Positions 24,927-34,211 of a DNA stretch of 64,000 bases are shown here, piece after piece. Position 1 is the stretch's first letter. Each line of letters starts with the position of its first letter. The position numbers were made by a program, and so were the translations under genes. Origin of the DNA: JAFGVL01 sp963662245 (GTDB taxonomy: Bacteria; Bacteroidota; Bacteroidia; Bacteroidales; Paludibacteraceae); assembly GCA_963662245.2 (NCBI GenBank), contig CAXXVQ010000007.1, positions 1 to 64,000 on the forward strand, in the 5' to 3' direction. A model generated the notes under the pieces. That model was not told the origin of the DNA. It saw only the letters and a list, made by a program, of their open reading frames with translations, and did not search any database.

Positions 24927-25946
24927 TTAGAATTGACCAGAAGCTTTTGTAGTTTTAACGATGATAGAACCAACTTGGTAAGGACAAGCGTTTGAAGCAG
25001 GACGACGATCTTCCAAACGACCTACCCAACCATCTTCCATTGTACTGATTGGAATACGGATAGAAGCACCACGGTCTGATACACCCCAAGAGAAGTCATG
25101 GATAGATGCAGTTTCGTGTTTACCTGTTAAGCGTTGGTCGTTATAAGCACCATAAACAGCGATGTGCTCAGGTACATATTTACCAAATTCTGCACAGATA
25201 GCGTCAAACACAGCTTTATCTTTGCAAGTTCTCATTTTACCATTAGAGAAATTCGCGTGCATTCCAGAACCATTCCAGTCTGTATCTCCTAGTGGTTTTG
25301 GATGCCATTCTACATATACACCGTATTTCTCACAAGTTCTTTCTAACAAATAACGAGATACCCAGATTTCGTCACCTGCTAATTTAGCACCTTTAGAGAA
25401 GATTTGGTATTCCCATTGACCTGTAGCAACCTCAGCATTGATACCTTCAATGTTCAAACCAGCTTCAAGACAAAGATCAAAGTGCTCTTCAACTATCTCT
25501 CTACCAAAAGAGTTACGACCACCTACTGAACAATAGTAAGGACCTTGTGGACGATCAGGGAACCCTCCTTTAGGGAAACCTAAAGGCATGCGAGTTTCAA
25601 GATCGTATAAGAAATATTCTTGCTCATAACCAAACCAGAAATCATTATCCTCATCTTGGATAGTTGCACGGTGGTTAGTTACATGTGGAGTACCATCAGC
25701 ATTCAAAACCTCTGTCATAACTAAATATGCATCTTTACGATCAGGATCTGGACAGATAAATACTGGTTTCAAGATCAAGTCAGAAGAACCACCTTGTGCT
25801 TGGTTTGTTGACGAACCGTCAAATACCCATAGCGGACAATCTTCTAATTTACCACTGAAGTTTTCTTTAACACGAGTTTTGCTTCTCAAGCCTTGAGTTG
25901 GCTCAACACCATCTAACCAGATGTACTCTAATTTTGATTTGTTCAT
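24927..25946 (-). CDS. glnA: Glutamine synthetase, type II (eukaryote-like)
   Basis: 339 residues from the ATG at 25946. The open frame extends upstream to 26093, but that part is non-family sequence and includes the promoter. The protein is of the short GSII class, not the 470-residue GSI or 700-residue GSIII. Diagnostic segments are LWVFDGSSTNQA, GQWEYQI, NGSGMHANFS, TGKHETASI and DRRPASNACPYQV. It joins ammonium to glutamate using ATP and feeds GltBD. GSII genes occur in several Bacteroidetes. It is monocistronic, with its own promoter and terminator, and divergent from pheT. Confidence 0.95.
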   Translation of the reverse strand: MNKSKLEYIWLDGVEPTQGLRSKTRVKENFSGKLEDCPLWVFDGSSTNQAQGGSSDLILKPVFICPDPDRKDAYLVMTEVLNADGTPHVTNHRATIQDEDNDFWFGYEQEYFLYDLETRMPLGFPKGGFPDRPQGPYYCSVGGRNSFGREIVEEHFDLCLEAGLNIEGINAEVATGQWEYQIFSKGAKLAGDEIWVSRYLLERTCEKYGVYVEWHPKPLGDTDWNGSGMHANFSNGKMRTCKDKAVFDAICAEFGKYVPEHIAVYGAYNDQRLTGKHETASIHDFSWGVSDRGASIRIPISTMEDGWVGRLEDRRPASNACPYQVGSIIVKTTKASGQF

Positions 25947-26001
25947 AATGATTTTTTTATTAAAACAGTTATTTGTTCTTGTTTTTTGAATTTTAGAGAT
26001 G

Positions 26002-26032
26002 CAAATATGAGAAATAAAATACAATTTGTCAA
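26002..26032 (-). promoter_or_regulatory. Promoter of glnA
   Basis: Minus strand: -33 TTG at 26030-26032, 20-base spacer, -7 CATATTTG at 26002-26009 (one mismatch from TAnnTTTG). Confidence 0.5.
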
Positions 26033-26213
26033 CAAAAAATAAGAATAAACTACTAATTGTACATTTATCCAAACTAAAACATAAACCAAGCATATTTCAA
26101 TCTAATTTCAATATTAAATAAACACAAATTGACAGATAACACTATCATATTGTCAACATATGCAGAACAAAACTAGAACTTAGATGAAATATTTTAGAAG
26201 AGATTTTTTCTAT

Positions 26214-26244
26214 TTTCTATTTTTTAACACCTAAAAAATAGAAA
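26214..26244. repeat. 13-bp perfect inverted repeat between glnA and pheT
   Basis: TTTCTATTTTTTA, five bases, TAAAAAATAGAAA. It lies between two divergent genes, so it cannot be a terminator for either. It could be an operator or a leader hairpin. The rest of the 440-base gap shows only the two promoters. Confidence 0.5.
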
Positions 26245-26346
26245 GCAACAAAATATAGATAATTCATGTCGTAAACTTAAAAACAACACAAAGTATCTTG
26301 TATTATTAAATTATTAGAAGTTTTAGCATTAAAAACTAAGTTTTGT

Positions 26347-26354
26347 TACCTTTG
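26347..26354 (+). promoter_or_regulatory. -7 promoter box for pheT
   Basis: TACCTTTG, an exact match about 35 bases upstream of pheT; a weak TTAG lies near -33. Confidence 0.5.
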
Positions 26355-26388
26355 CCCTTCATTTTCCAAGGAATAACATCAATATCTT

Positions 26389-28854
26389 ATGAATATCTCG
26401 TATAACTGGTTAAAACAATATTTAAACATTAATCTTCCTGCGGAAGAAGTTGCAAAAGCTTTAACTTCAATTGGTCTTGAAGTGGGAGCTGTAGAAGATA
26501 TACAATCAATAAAAGGAGGTCTAGAAGGATTAGTTATTGGCGAAGTTCTTACTTGTGTTGACCACCCAAACTCAGACCACTTACACCTAACTACAGTTAA
26601 TGTAGAACAAGAAGAACCTCTTAAAATTGTATGCGGAGCACCTAATGTTGCTGCTGGACAAAAAGTAGTTGTTGCAACAATTGGCACTACACTATTTGAT
26701 GCCGAAGGAAGCTTTCAAATAAAAAAATCAAAAATCCGTGGTGAGGAGTCTTTCGGAATGCTTTGTGGCGAACCCGAAATTGGCATAGGAACAGATGATA
26801 GTGGAATCATTGTTTTACCAACCGATGTTAAAACAGGTACTCTTGCTAAAGATTATTACAAGGTAGAAAATGACACTGTAATTGAAGTTGACATTACTCC
26901 TAACAGAATTGATGCTGCATCGCATTTTGGTGTTGCAAGAGACCTAGCTGCATATTACGCACTTTATAATCCAGAAATTAAACTTCAAAAATATCCTGTT
27001 GATGCATTTGCTGTTCAAAATAATGAATTACCAATTAAGGTTACAGTTGAAGACACAGATGCTTGTCCTAGATATTGTGGATTAAGCATTAGTGGCATTG
27101 AAGTAAAAGAATCCCCTCAATGGATGAAAAATTATTTCAACGCTATTGGTTTAAAATCAATTAACAATGTAGTAGATGCAACAAACTTTGTTCTTCATGC
27201 AATGGGGCAACCAATTCATGCATTTGATGCTGATAAAATTGCAGGCAAACATGTTATTGTAAAGAAACTAGCTCAAGGTACAAAATTCACTACCCTAGAT
27301 GGCATTGAAAGAGAACTAAGCTCTGAGGACTTAATGATATGTGATGAAAATGGTGGCATGTGCATTGCCGGAGTTTTTGGCGGACTAGAATCCGGCGTAA
27401 CTGAGACAACTAAGAATGTATTTATTGAAAGTGCATACTTCAACCCTGTAAGCGTTAGAAAAACAGCTCGTCGTCATGTATTAAATACTGATTCTTCGTT
27501 CAGATTTGAAAGAGGTTGTGATCCTAACAACACAATCTACATTCTTAAATTTGCAGCACTGTTAATCCAAAATGTAGCTGGCGGAAGTGTTAGTTGTGAC
27601 ATCATTGACACCTACCCCACTCCAATTAAAAATAAAGAAGTTGATCTTACATATAAGAAAGTCAACAGTCTTGTAGGAAAAGAAATTGGCATTGAAAACA
27701 TCAAAACAATTCTTAACGCACTTGAGATTACAACTATTGGCGAAACAGAAGAAGGACTAAAACTTTCTGTTCCAACTTATAGAGTTGATGTAGAAAGAGA
27801 AGTTGATGTTATTGAAGACATCTTACGCATTTATGGTTACAATAATGTATTACCTGGTGACAGCGTAAAATCAAGCATCAGTTATTCTAAAAAGCCTGAC
27901 AGCCACAAACTACAAAACTTAGTATCAGAACAACTTACTGCAAATGGATTTAACGAGATTTTAAACAACTCATTAACCAAAGCTGCTTATTATGAGAAAC
28001 TAGAAACATATAAAGCAGAAAACTGCGTTAAGCTCTTAAATCCATTAAGTAATGATCTTAGTGTAATGCGCCAAAGTTTGCTTTTTGGAGGCTTAGAGAG
28101 CATTGCCTATAATAGAAACAGAAGAAGCCAAGATCTTAAGTTTTATGAATTCGGTAACTGCTATTACTTCAATGAGCAAAACAAAAAGTCTACAGATGAA
28201 ACTCTAGCTGCTTACAGCGAAGACTTCAGATTAGGAATGTGGATTACAGGAAATAAGTTTTCACAAACTTGGGTTAGACCAGAAGAAAAATCTTCAATTT
28301 ACGAGCTAAAAGCTTATGTTGAAAATATCTTAAAACGCTTAGGTGTAAATACATCTAAAAACTTTACAAAAGAAAACTTCAACAATGAACTTATTTCAGA
28401 AGGAAGAAGAATTGCAACAGCTAACGGCGACACTTTAGTTTCCTATGGGTTAGTAAACTCCTCTATCTTAAAGCAGTTTGATATTAACTGTGAGGTTTAC
28501 TATGCAGAAATCAACTGGAACAAAGTATTACATACTATTCGCAAACATTCTGTGAGTGCCGTTGAAATATCTAAATTCCCAGAAGTAAAACGAGATTTAG
28601 CTTTATTAGTTGATAAAAATATCGAATTCTACGCTATTGAATCAATTGCATACGAAAGTGAAAGAAAACTTTTAAAATCAGTTACACTGTTTGATGTCTA
28701 TGAAGGTAAAAATCTTGAAGCAGGCAAAAAATCTTATGCTGTCAACTTCATTCTTCAAGACACAGAAAAAACACTAACAGACAACCAAATTGACAAGATT
28801 ATGAACAAGATTCAAAAGAATATTGAGGATAAACTTGGAGCTAAGTTGAGATAA
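26389..28854 (+). CDS. pheT: Phenylalanyl-tRNA synthetase beta subunit
   Basis: 821 residues, full length. Domains in order: N-terminal MNISYNWLKQYLN, the EMAP-like tRNA-binding domain (VIGEVLTCVDHPNSDHLHLTTVNV, IVCGAPNVAAGQKV), the B3/B4 editing domain, the B5 DNA-binding-like domain, the catalytic-like core, and the C-terminal anticodon-binding FDX-ACB domain (ISKFPEVKRDLALLVDK). It forms an alpha2-beta2 enzyme with PheS, which is not in the window. It also edits mischarged Tyr. The gene has its own promoter and terminator. Confidence 0.97.
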   Translation: MNISYNWLKQYLNINLPAEEVAKALTSIGLEVGAVEDIQSIKGGLEGLVIGEVLTCVDHPNSDHLHLTTVNVEQEEPLKIVCGAPNVAAGQKVVVATIGTTLFDAEGSFQIKKSKIRGEESFGMLCGEPEIGIGTDDSGIIVLPTDVKTGTLAKDYYKVENDTVIEVDITPNRIDAASHFGVARDLAAYYALYNPEIKLQKYPVDAFAVQNNELPIKVTVEDTDACPRYCGLSISGIEVKESPQWMKNYFNAIGLKSINNVVDATNFVLHAMGQPIHAFDADKIAGKHVIVKKLAQGTKFTTLDGIERELSSEDLMICDENGGMCIAGVFGGLESGVTETTKNVFIESAYFNPVSVRKTARRHVLNTDSSFRFERGCDPNNTIYILKFAALLIQNVAGGSVSCDIIDTYPTPIKNKEVDLTYKKVNSLVGKEIGIENIKTILNALEITTIGETEEGLKLSVPTYRVDVEREVDVIEDILRIYGYNNVLPGDSVKSSISYSKKPDSHKLQNLVSEQLTANGFNEILNNSLTKAAYYEKLETYKAENCVKLLNPLSNDLSVMRQSLLFGGLESIAYNRNRRSQDLKFYEFGNCYYFNEQNKKSTDETLAAYSEDFRLGMWITGNKFSQTWVRPEEKSSIYELKAYVENILKRLGVNTSKNFTKENFNNELISEGRRIATANGDTLVSYGLVNSSILKQFDINCEVYYAEINWNKVLHTIRKHSVSAVEISKFPEVKRDLALLVDKNIEFYAIESIAYESERKLLKSVTLFDVYEGKNLEAGKKSYAVNFILQDTEKTLTDNQIDKIMNKIQKNIEDKLGAKLR

Positions 28855-28879
28855 AAGAATTAAGATAAAAAAGCAAAGA

Positions 28880-28917
28880 CAAAATGCCGACGGATAATTT
28901 CAGTCGGCATTTTTTTG
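28880..28917 (+). terminator. Terminator of pheT
   Basis: Stem AAAATGCCGAC/GTCGGCATTTT with an 11-base loop and a run of T. Confidence 0.85.
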
Positions 28918-28947
28918 TACAGTTACTATTTCTTACTTAGGAACAAT

Positions 28948-28980
28948 AAAAAAGGCTTAGCACATGCTAAGCCTTTTTAT
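28948..28980 (-). terminator. Terminator of the uxaC-kdgK-eda-exuT unit
   Basis: Stem AAAAAGGCTTAGCA with its complement and a tiny loop; T-run on the minus strand after the transporter gene. Confidence 0.8.
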
Positions 28981-29002
28981 ATATAAATCAAATAGATATT
29001 GA

Positions 29003-30550
29003 CTATAAGTCATTAATTGGAGAGTGTTTAGGAACTAAAGCTTTCATCATAGCCCAAGCTAGTAGATAAGCAACAGCACAAACACCAAACATAATTCCGT
29101 ATGCTACTGAGATATTAGAACTTAAGATATCTGTTGCTTTATCAAGCATACTTGGATCAACAACTACACTAGAGATACTCTCTAGATTAACTTCTTTCAA
29201 GTTAGGAATCTCTTTAGTAGCTTGAATTAAACCTTCAGCTTGAGCAGCCATAACACCTTTAATACGGAAAGCATCTTCAAGCCCCCCAGCTAATAACTGA
29301 ACTAACACACCACCTAAACCACCGGCAGCTGCACCAATACCAGTTACAGTACCAACGGCTTTTTTAGGGAACATATCAGACACAGTAGTAAACAGGTTAG
29401 CTGACCATGCTTGGTGAGCAGCACCACCAATAGAAATAACAGCTACAGCAGCAACAATACCAAAACCTGCAGCATATTGAGTACCTAATAATAATAGAGG
29501 AGCAAACGCAATTAATAATAAAGCTGTCATACGAGCTTTGTAAGTTTGCCATCCTTTATTCATGAATGACATAGGAATTGCACCACCATACACAGAACCA
29601 ACAATAGCAATACCATATACGATAAATGTTGAAATCATTACTGTATATTTAGTTTCTTCAGGAGATAATCCAACACAGAATTGTTGTTTGATATAAGTAG
29701 GTAACCAGAATAATAAGAACCACCAAATACCATCAGTCATAAACTTACCAGCAACAAACGCCCAAGTTTGTTTATAACCCATCATTTTACCCCAAGGCAC
29801 CTTTTGGTGAGGAACACCATCAGCTACAGGTTGAGCTACTTCTTCATCACTGTGAATATAGTCGTATTCAGCTTGATTGATCTTACCTGCATCTAACATT
29901 GCTTTTGGAGTATGATACATTTTGCTCCAGAAGATTAGCCACAAGAAACCAACTAAACCAGTGATGATAAATGCCATTTGCCATCCGTGAAATAATCCAA
30001 GGAATAAGTCATTACCTTCAGATGGATTCCAAGCTGCAAGAATCACAGGAATTGTTAATGAGCAAATCATTGCTCCAACATTAGATCCAGAGTTAAAGAT
30101 ACCTGTTGCTAATGCTCTTTCTTTTTTAGGGAACCACTCAGCTACAGCTTTAATTGACCCAGGGAAGTTACCAGCCTCACCAGCTCCAAATAAACTACGA
30201 GCTACAATGTGAGGAACAAGTCCTTTACCCATAAACGCACTAGCAATACCTGCCACAGACCACAAAATTAAAGACGCTGCTAAACCAAGTTTAGTTCCAA
30301 TTTTGTCAATAATCCAACCTGCAGCTAAAGTAAATCCAGCATAAAATGCAGTAAAGACTGCTGTTAAGTAAGAGAAATCTGTTGCTGACCAACCGAATCC
30401 ACCTTGCGCTTCAGCAAGACAGAAAAAATCTTTCAGGTACCCAATTACATTACGATCCATGTAATTGATGGTAGTCGAGAAAAGAAGTAAGCCGGCAATA
30501 GACCAACGATACTTCGTCATTTTTTCAGTAACTGTTTTTACATTACTCAT
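29003..30550 (-). CDS. exuT: MFS hexuronate transporter, ExuT-like
   Basis: 515 residues with about twelve membrane helices. The anion:cation symporter signatures are present: TTINYMDRNVIGYL, AGEAGNFPGSIKAVAEWFPKKERALATGIFNSGS and KFMTDGIWWFLLFWLPTYI. A long loop (residues about 205-240) and an insertion near 420-460 add to the length. It lies downstream of uxaC, kdgK and eda on the same strand, so uptake of glucuronate or galacturonate is the natural role. A stem-loop separates it from eda. The substrate call rests on context and family, not on a decisive residue. Confidence 0.85.
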   Translation of the reverse strand: MSNVKTVTEKMTKYRWSIAGLLLFSTTINYMDRNVIGYLKDFFCLAEAQGGFGWSATDFSYLTAVFTAFYAGFTLAAGWIIDKIGTKLGLAASLILWSVAGIASAFMGKGLVPHIVARSLFGAGEAGNFPGSIKAVAEWFPKKERALATGIFNSGSNVGAMICSLTIPVILAAWNPSEGNDLFLGLFHGWQMAFIITGLVGFLWLIFWSKMYHTPKAMLDAGKINQAEYDYIHSDEEVAQPVADGVPHQKVPWGKMMGYKQTWAFVAGKFMTDGIWWFLLFWLPTYIKQQFCVGLSPEETKYTVMISTFIVYGIAIVGSVYGGAIPMSFMNKGWQTYKARMTALLLIAFAPLLLLGTQYAAGFGIVAAVAVISIGGAAHQAWSANLFTTVSDMFPKKAVGTVTGIGAAAGGLGGVLVQLLAGGLEDAFRIKGVMAAQAEGLIQATKEIPNLKEVNLESISSVVVDPSMLDKATDILSSNISVAYGIMFGVCAVAYLLAWAMMKALVPKHSPINDL

Positions 30551-30575
30551 AATAATTTTAGATTTAAGTATTAAT

Positions 30576-30613
30576 AAAAAACGAGTTACAAAACCAGTTT
30601 GTAACCCGTTTCA
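30576..30613 (-). terminator. Stem-loop with U-tract between eda and exuT
   Basis: Minus strand: AAACGGGTTACAAA pairs with TTTGTAACTCGTTT around a short loop, followed by a T-rich tail. One pair is G-U only on the transcribed strand. It probably reduces exuT transcription relative to eda. Confidence 0.6.
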
Positions 30614-30623
30614 AGTATTTTTC

Positions 30624-31289
30624 TTAACGAATTTTTTTGATGATAGCTAAGGCATCTTTACACATTATTGTGATTTTACCCCAATCTTTAGATGCAAGTA
30701 CATCAGCAGGGAAAAGGTTTGACCCCATACCTACACATGTAACACCTGCATCAAACCATCCTTTTAAGTTTTCTTCTTCTGGCTTAACACCACCAGTTAC
30801 CATAAGCATTGACCATGGCATTGGAGCTTTAAGACCTTTAACAAAACTTGCACCAAGAACATCACCAGGGAATACTTTACATACGATACAACCTGATTCT
30901 TGAGCAGCGTTAACTTCTGAAACTGAACCACAACCTGGCATATAAGCAACTAGGCGACGGTTAGCAATTTTAGAAATTTCCGGATTAAACATTGGACCAA
31001 CGATAAAGTTAGTTCCTAATTGAATATAAAGAGCTGCAGTAGCTGGATCTACGATAGAACCAATACCCATAATCATCTCTGGGCACTCTTTTGCACAGAA
31101 TTTAACTAACTCAGCAAAGATTTCATGAGCGAAATCACCACGGTTAGTAAACTCAAATACACGAACACCACCTTCATAACAAGCTTTAACTACTTGTTTT
31201 GCAACTTCAACATCTTTGTGAAAGAATACAGGAACCATCCCTGTTTCTTTTGCAGTCGCAACTACTTCAACATTAGAAAATTTAGCCAT
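30624..31289 (-). CDS. eda: 2-keto-3-deoxy-6-phosphogluconate (KDPG/KHG) aldolase
   Basis: 221 residues. Eda splits KDPG to pyruvate and glyceraldehyde 3-phosphate. The family's Glu is in GVRVFEFTNRGD, and the Schiff-base Lys in CIVCKVFPGDVLG. GSIVDPATA and VTGGVKPEEENLKGWFDAG are further signatures. It is the final enzymatic step of the hexuronate route encoded around it, downstream of kdgK. Confidence 0.95.
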   Translation of the reverse strand: MAKFSNVEVVATAKETGMVPVFFHKDVEVAKQVVKACYEGGVRVFEFTNRGDFAHEIFAELVKFCAKECPEMIMGIGSIVDPATAALYIQLGTNFIVGPMFNPEISKIANRRLVAYMPGCGSVSEVNAAQESGCIVCKVFPGDVLGASFVKGLKAPMPWSMLMVTGGVKPEEENLKGWFDAGVTCVGMGSNLFPADVLASKDWGKITIMCKDALAIIKKIR

Positions 31290-31361
31290 TTTTTGATAAA
31301 ATTATATCAGTTATAAAAAGCCGATAAGTTGATTAATTTATTATTTATTAAAAATGGAGAA

Positions 31362-31395
31362 AGCAAATCTGTAAAACTAGGTATACAGATTTGCT
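31362..31395 (-). promoter_or_regulatory. Intercistronic stem-loop between kdgK and eda
   Basis: A 12-bp perfect stem (AGCAAATCTGTA and its complement) with a 10-base loop. The tail TTTCTCC is a poor U-tract, so it may stabilise or process the mRNA instead of terminating it. Confidence 0.55.
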
Positions 31396-31424
31396 ATATC
31401 TCAATCTTTTATTTCAAAAGAACA

Positions 31425-32447
31425 TTAGCGTTGTACGCGACCTGAAGCATCACCACCAGCAAGAGCTTCAACTTCTTCTACAGAAACTAAGTTGAAGTCA
31501 CCGTTGATTGTGTGTTTCAATGCAGATGCAGCAACAGCAAATTCCAATGCTTCACCTTGAGTTGGTTTAGTTAATAAACCATGGATGATACCACCAGAGA
31601 AAGAGTCACCACCACCTACACGGTCAACGATAGGGTTAATTTCATATCTCTTAGAAGTATAGAATTCTTTACCATCATAAATCATAGCTTTCCATCCGTT
31701 GAATGTAGCTGAATATGATTCACGAAGAGTAGAAATAACATATTTAAAGTCAAATTCTTTAGCCATTTGAGTGAAGATTTCTTTGTAACCTTCAGCATCT
31801 GTATGACCACCTTCAACATCAGCATCAGGTTTGAATCCTAAACAAAGTTCTGCATCTTCTTCATTACCAATACATACATCAACATATTGCATTAATGGTT
31901 TCATGATAGATTGTGCTTTTTCTGTTGACCATAATTTTTTACGGAAGTTAAGGTCTACAGATACAGTAACACCGTGACGCTTAGCCGCTTCACAAGCTAA
32001 TTTAGTGATTTCTGCAGATTTATCAGAAATTGCAGGAGTAATACCTGACCAGTGGAACCAAGATGCACCTTTCATGATTGCATCAAAATCGAAGTCTGCT
32101 GCATCAGCTTCTGCGATTGCAGAATCAGCACGGTCATAAATTACTTTAGAAGGACGCATAGATGCACCTGTTTCTAAGAAGTAGATACCAACACGGTCTC
32201 CACCACGAGCGATAAAGTCTGTATTAACTCCATATTGTCTTAAAGAGTTAACTGCTGCTTGACCAATTTCGTGCTTAGGCAATTTTGTTACGAAATAAGC
32301 TTCGTGACCATAGTTAGCTGCACTAACTGCCACATTTGCTTCACCACCACCATATACAACATCAAAAGAATCAGATTGCACAAAACGAGTATTACCCGGA
32401 GTAGACAATCTTAACATAATCTCGCCTAGCGTTACGATTTTTGCCAT
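31425..32447 (-). CDS. kdgK: 2-keto-3-deoxygluconate kinase (PfkB family)
   Basis: 340 residues of ribokinase/PfkB fold. Visible motifs are TLGEIMLRLSTPG at the start, YGGGEANVAVSAANYG and the catalytic anion-hole region DRVGGGDSFSGGIIHG with the base Asp. It phosphorylates KDG to KDPG, the substrate of the adjacent eda. Sugar kinases of this group are hard to separate by sequence; the context of uxaC, uxaA and eda settles the assignment. Confidence 0.92.
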   Translation of the reverse strand: MAKIVTLGEIMLRLSTPGNTRFVQSDSFDVVYGGGEANVAVSAANYGHEAYFVTKLPKHEIGQAAVNSLRQYGVNTDFIARGGDRVGIYFLETGASMRPSKVIYDRADSAIAEADAADFDFDAIMKGASWFHWSGITPAISDKSAEITKLACEAAKRHGVTVSVDLNFRKKLWSTEKAQSIMKPLMQYVDVCIGNEEDAELCLGFKPDADVEGGHTDAEGYKEIFTQMAKEFDFKYVISTLRESYSATFNGWKAMIYDGKEFYTSKRYEINPIVDRVGGGDSFSGGIIHGLLTKPTQGEALEFAVAASALKHTINGDFNLVSVEEVEALAGGDASGRVQR

Positions 32448-32544
32448 AATTTTAAGTTAGTTAATTGATTGATATTTAGTTAAATAAATTTTGATTAAAA
32501 TTCGATTGCAAATATATATATAATCAACCATATTTTAACAAAAA

Positions 32545-32580
32545 TAAATAGCCGTGAAATAAAAAAATCACGGCTATTAT
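32545..32580 (-). terminator. Stem-loop between uxaC and kdgK
   Basis: An 11-bp perfect stem (AATAGCCGTGA and its complement) with a 10-base loop; minus-strand tail TATTTTTG is T-rich and is itself a -7 promoter match, so it may end one message and begin another. Confidence 0.55.
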
Positions 32581-32592
32581 TGTTATAAAATA

Positions 32593-33999
32593 TTAAAATT
32601 TAAAGAAGTTCTTTGCGTTGTAGTAGCTGATGTTTTCTACCATTTGTCTCATTACATCTAATTCTGATTCCGGAAGCAATCCGTTCTCTACATCATTACC
32701 AATAAGATTACAAAGAATACGACGGAAATACTCATGACGAGGATATGACAAGAACGAACGAGAGTCAGTTAACATACCTACAAAGCGGCTTAACAAACCA
32801 AGAACTGATAAAGAGTTCATTTGAGCCTCCATACCTGGTTTTTGATCTAAGAACCACCATCCTGAACCGAATTGAATTTTACCCGCAACAGATCCATCTT
32901 GGAAGTTACCAATCATTGTAGTGATAAGATCGTTATCACGAGGATTCAAGTTATAAAGGATAGTTTTAGCTAATTGATTGTTTGTATCCAAACGGTCTAA
33001 GAATTTAGACATATTTTTAGCAACAGTAAAGTCACCAATTGAGTCAAATCCTGTATCAGGACCTAATTGTTTGAATAAACGAGTATTGTTATTACGGATA
33101 GCACCGTAGTGGAATTGTTGAGTCCAGCCTTTAGCATGGTCCATGATAGCAAACTCAACCATCATTGCAGATTTGAATTTAAGAATTTCTTCGCGAGACA
33201 ATTCTTTTCCACCATATACTTTATTAAAGATAGCTTCGATTTCAGCTTCAGTATAATCTTCAGCGTAGAATTCTTCAATACCGTGGTCAGATAATTTACA
33301 TCCAACTTCAGCGAAGAAGTCATGACGATTTTGAAGTGCATCAATTAAGTCTTTAAATTTAGTGATTGACACTCCAGAAACATTAGAAAGTTGCTCCATG
33401 TAAGCACGGAATTCAGAAGGAACTTCCACTGCCATTGCTTTATCTGGACGCCAAGTAGGAAGAATTTTAACTTCAAAACCTTCTTTTTTCAATGAAATAT
33501 GGTGCTCTAATGAATCAACAGGATCATCAGTAGTACAAGCAGCTTCTAGATTGTATTTTTTCATCATACCACGAGCAGAATACTCTGGTGTACGAAGTTT
33601 TGCAGTACACTCATCGTAAATTTCGCGAGCAGTTTCCGGTTTTAATATTTTATCTACACCAAAACCTGTTTTAAGTTCTAAGTGAGTCCAATGGTAAAGA
33701 GGGTTTCTCATTGTGTGAGGAACAGTTTCAGCCCATTTCTCAAACTTTTCGTACCAAGTTGTATCTTTCCCTGTACAATAGCGTTCATCAACACCATTAG
33801 TACGCATTGCGCGCCATTTATAGTGATCTCCTACCAACCAAATTTCAGATAGATTATCGAATTTGTGATCTTCTGCAATCCATGCTGGATTTAAGTGACA
33901 GTGATAGTCAATAATAGGCATTTTTTTTGCATGTTCGTGATAAAGCGTTTGAGCCGTCTTTGTGTCCAACACAAAATTCTCATCCATGAACTTTTTCAT
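32593..33999 (-). CDS. uxaC: Glucuronate (uronate) isomerase
   Basis: 468 residues from the ATG at 33999 (MKKFMDENFVLDTKTAQTLYHEHA), which matches the family N-terminus; an ATG two codons earlier is also possible. The metal-binding DYHCHLNP is near residue 29, typical of the amidohydrolase superfamily, and RNPLYHWTHLELKTGFG follows. UxaC converts glucuronate to fructuronate and galacturonate to tagaturonate. It is the first gene of the leftward unit and shares a promoter region with uxaB. Confidence 0.95.
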   Translation of the reverse strand: MKKFMDENFVLDTKTAQTLYHEHAKKMPIIDYHCHLNPAWIAEDHKFDNLSEIWLVGDHYKWRAMRTNGVDERYCTGKDTTWYEKFEKWAETVPHTMRNPLYHWTHLELKTGFGVDKILKPETAREIYDECTAKLRTPEYSARGMMKKYNLEAACTTDDPVDSLEHHISLKKEGFEVKILPTWRPDKAMAVEVPSEFRAYMEQLSNVSGVSITKFKDLIDALQNRHDFFAEVGCKLSDHGIEEFYAEDYTEAEIEAIFNKVYGGKELSREEILKFKSAMMVEFAIMDHAKGWTQQFHYGAIRNNNTRLFKQLGPDTGFDSIGDFTVAKNMSKFLDRLDTNNQLAKTILYNLNPRDNDLITTMIGNFQDGSVAGKIQFGSGWWFLDQKPGMEAQMNSLSVLGLLSRFVGMLTDSRSFLSYPRHEYFRRILCNLIGNDVENGLLPESELDVMRQMVENISYYNAKNFFKF

Positions 34000-34090
34000 A
34001 AGCATTATAGATTTAAGTTTATAAATTTTGGTTATAATAATTTAATATTTAAGCCGAAAAATCAAATTTCATACCATTTCTCGGGGCTCA

Positions 34091-34120
34091 CAAAATTACT
34101 GTTTTTTTTTGTTTATCAAA
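34091..34120 (-). promoter_or_regulatory. Promoter of uxaC, overlapping the uxaB promoter
   Basis: Minus strand: -33 TTTG at 34117-34120, 18-base spacer, -7 TAATTTTG at 34091-34098. Both boxes are exact. They interleave with the divergent uxaB promoter. Confidence 0.7.
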
Positions 34121-34137
34121 AGAAATTGATATTTTTG
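34108..34137 (+). promoter_or_regulatory. Promoter of uxaB, overlapping the uxaC promoter
   Basis: -33 TTTG at 34108-34111, 18-base spacer, -7 TATTTTTG at 34130-34137. A dyad ATCAA, six bases, TTGAT (34115-34130) lies in the spacer and could be an operator acting on both promoters. Confidence 0.7.
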
Positions 34138-34211
34138 TCATCCCGTTTCACATTGAATAAAAAAGAGACTTATATACTAATAAATATCAATTCTAAAATT
34201 CAAATTATACT

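Noticed and set aside
25947..26093. N-terminal extension of glnA
   Set aside because: The 49 extra residues are not part of any GSII and include the glnA promoter.
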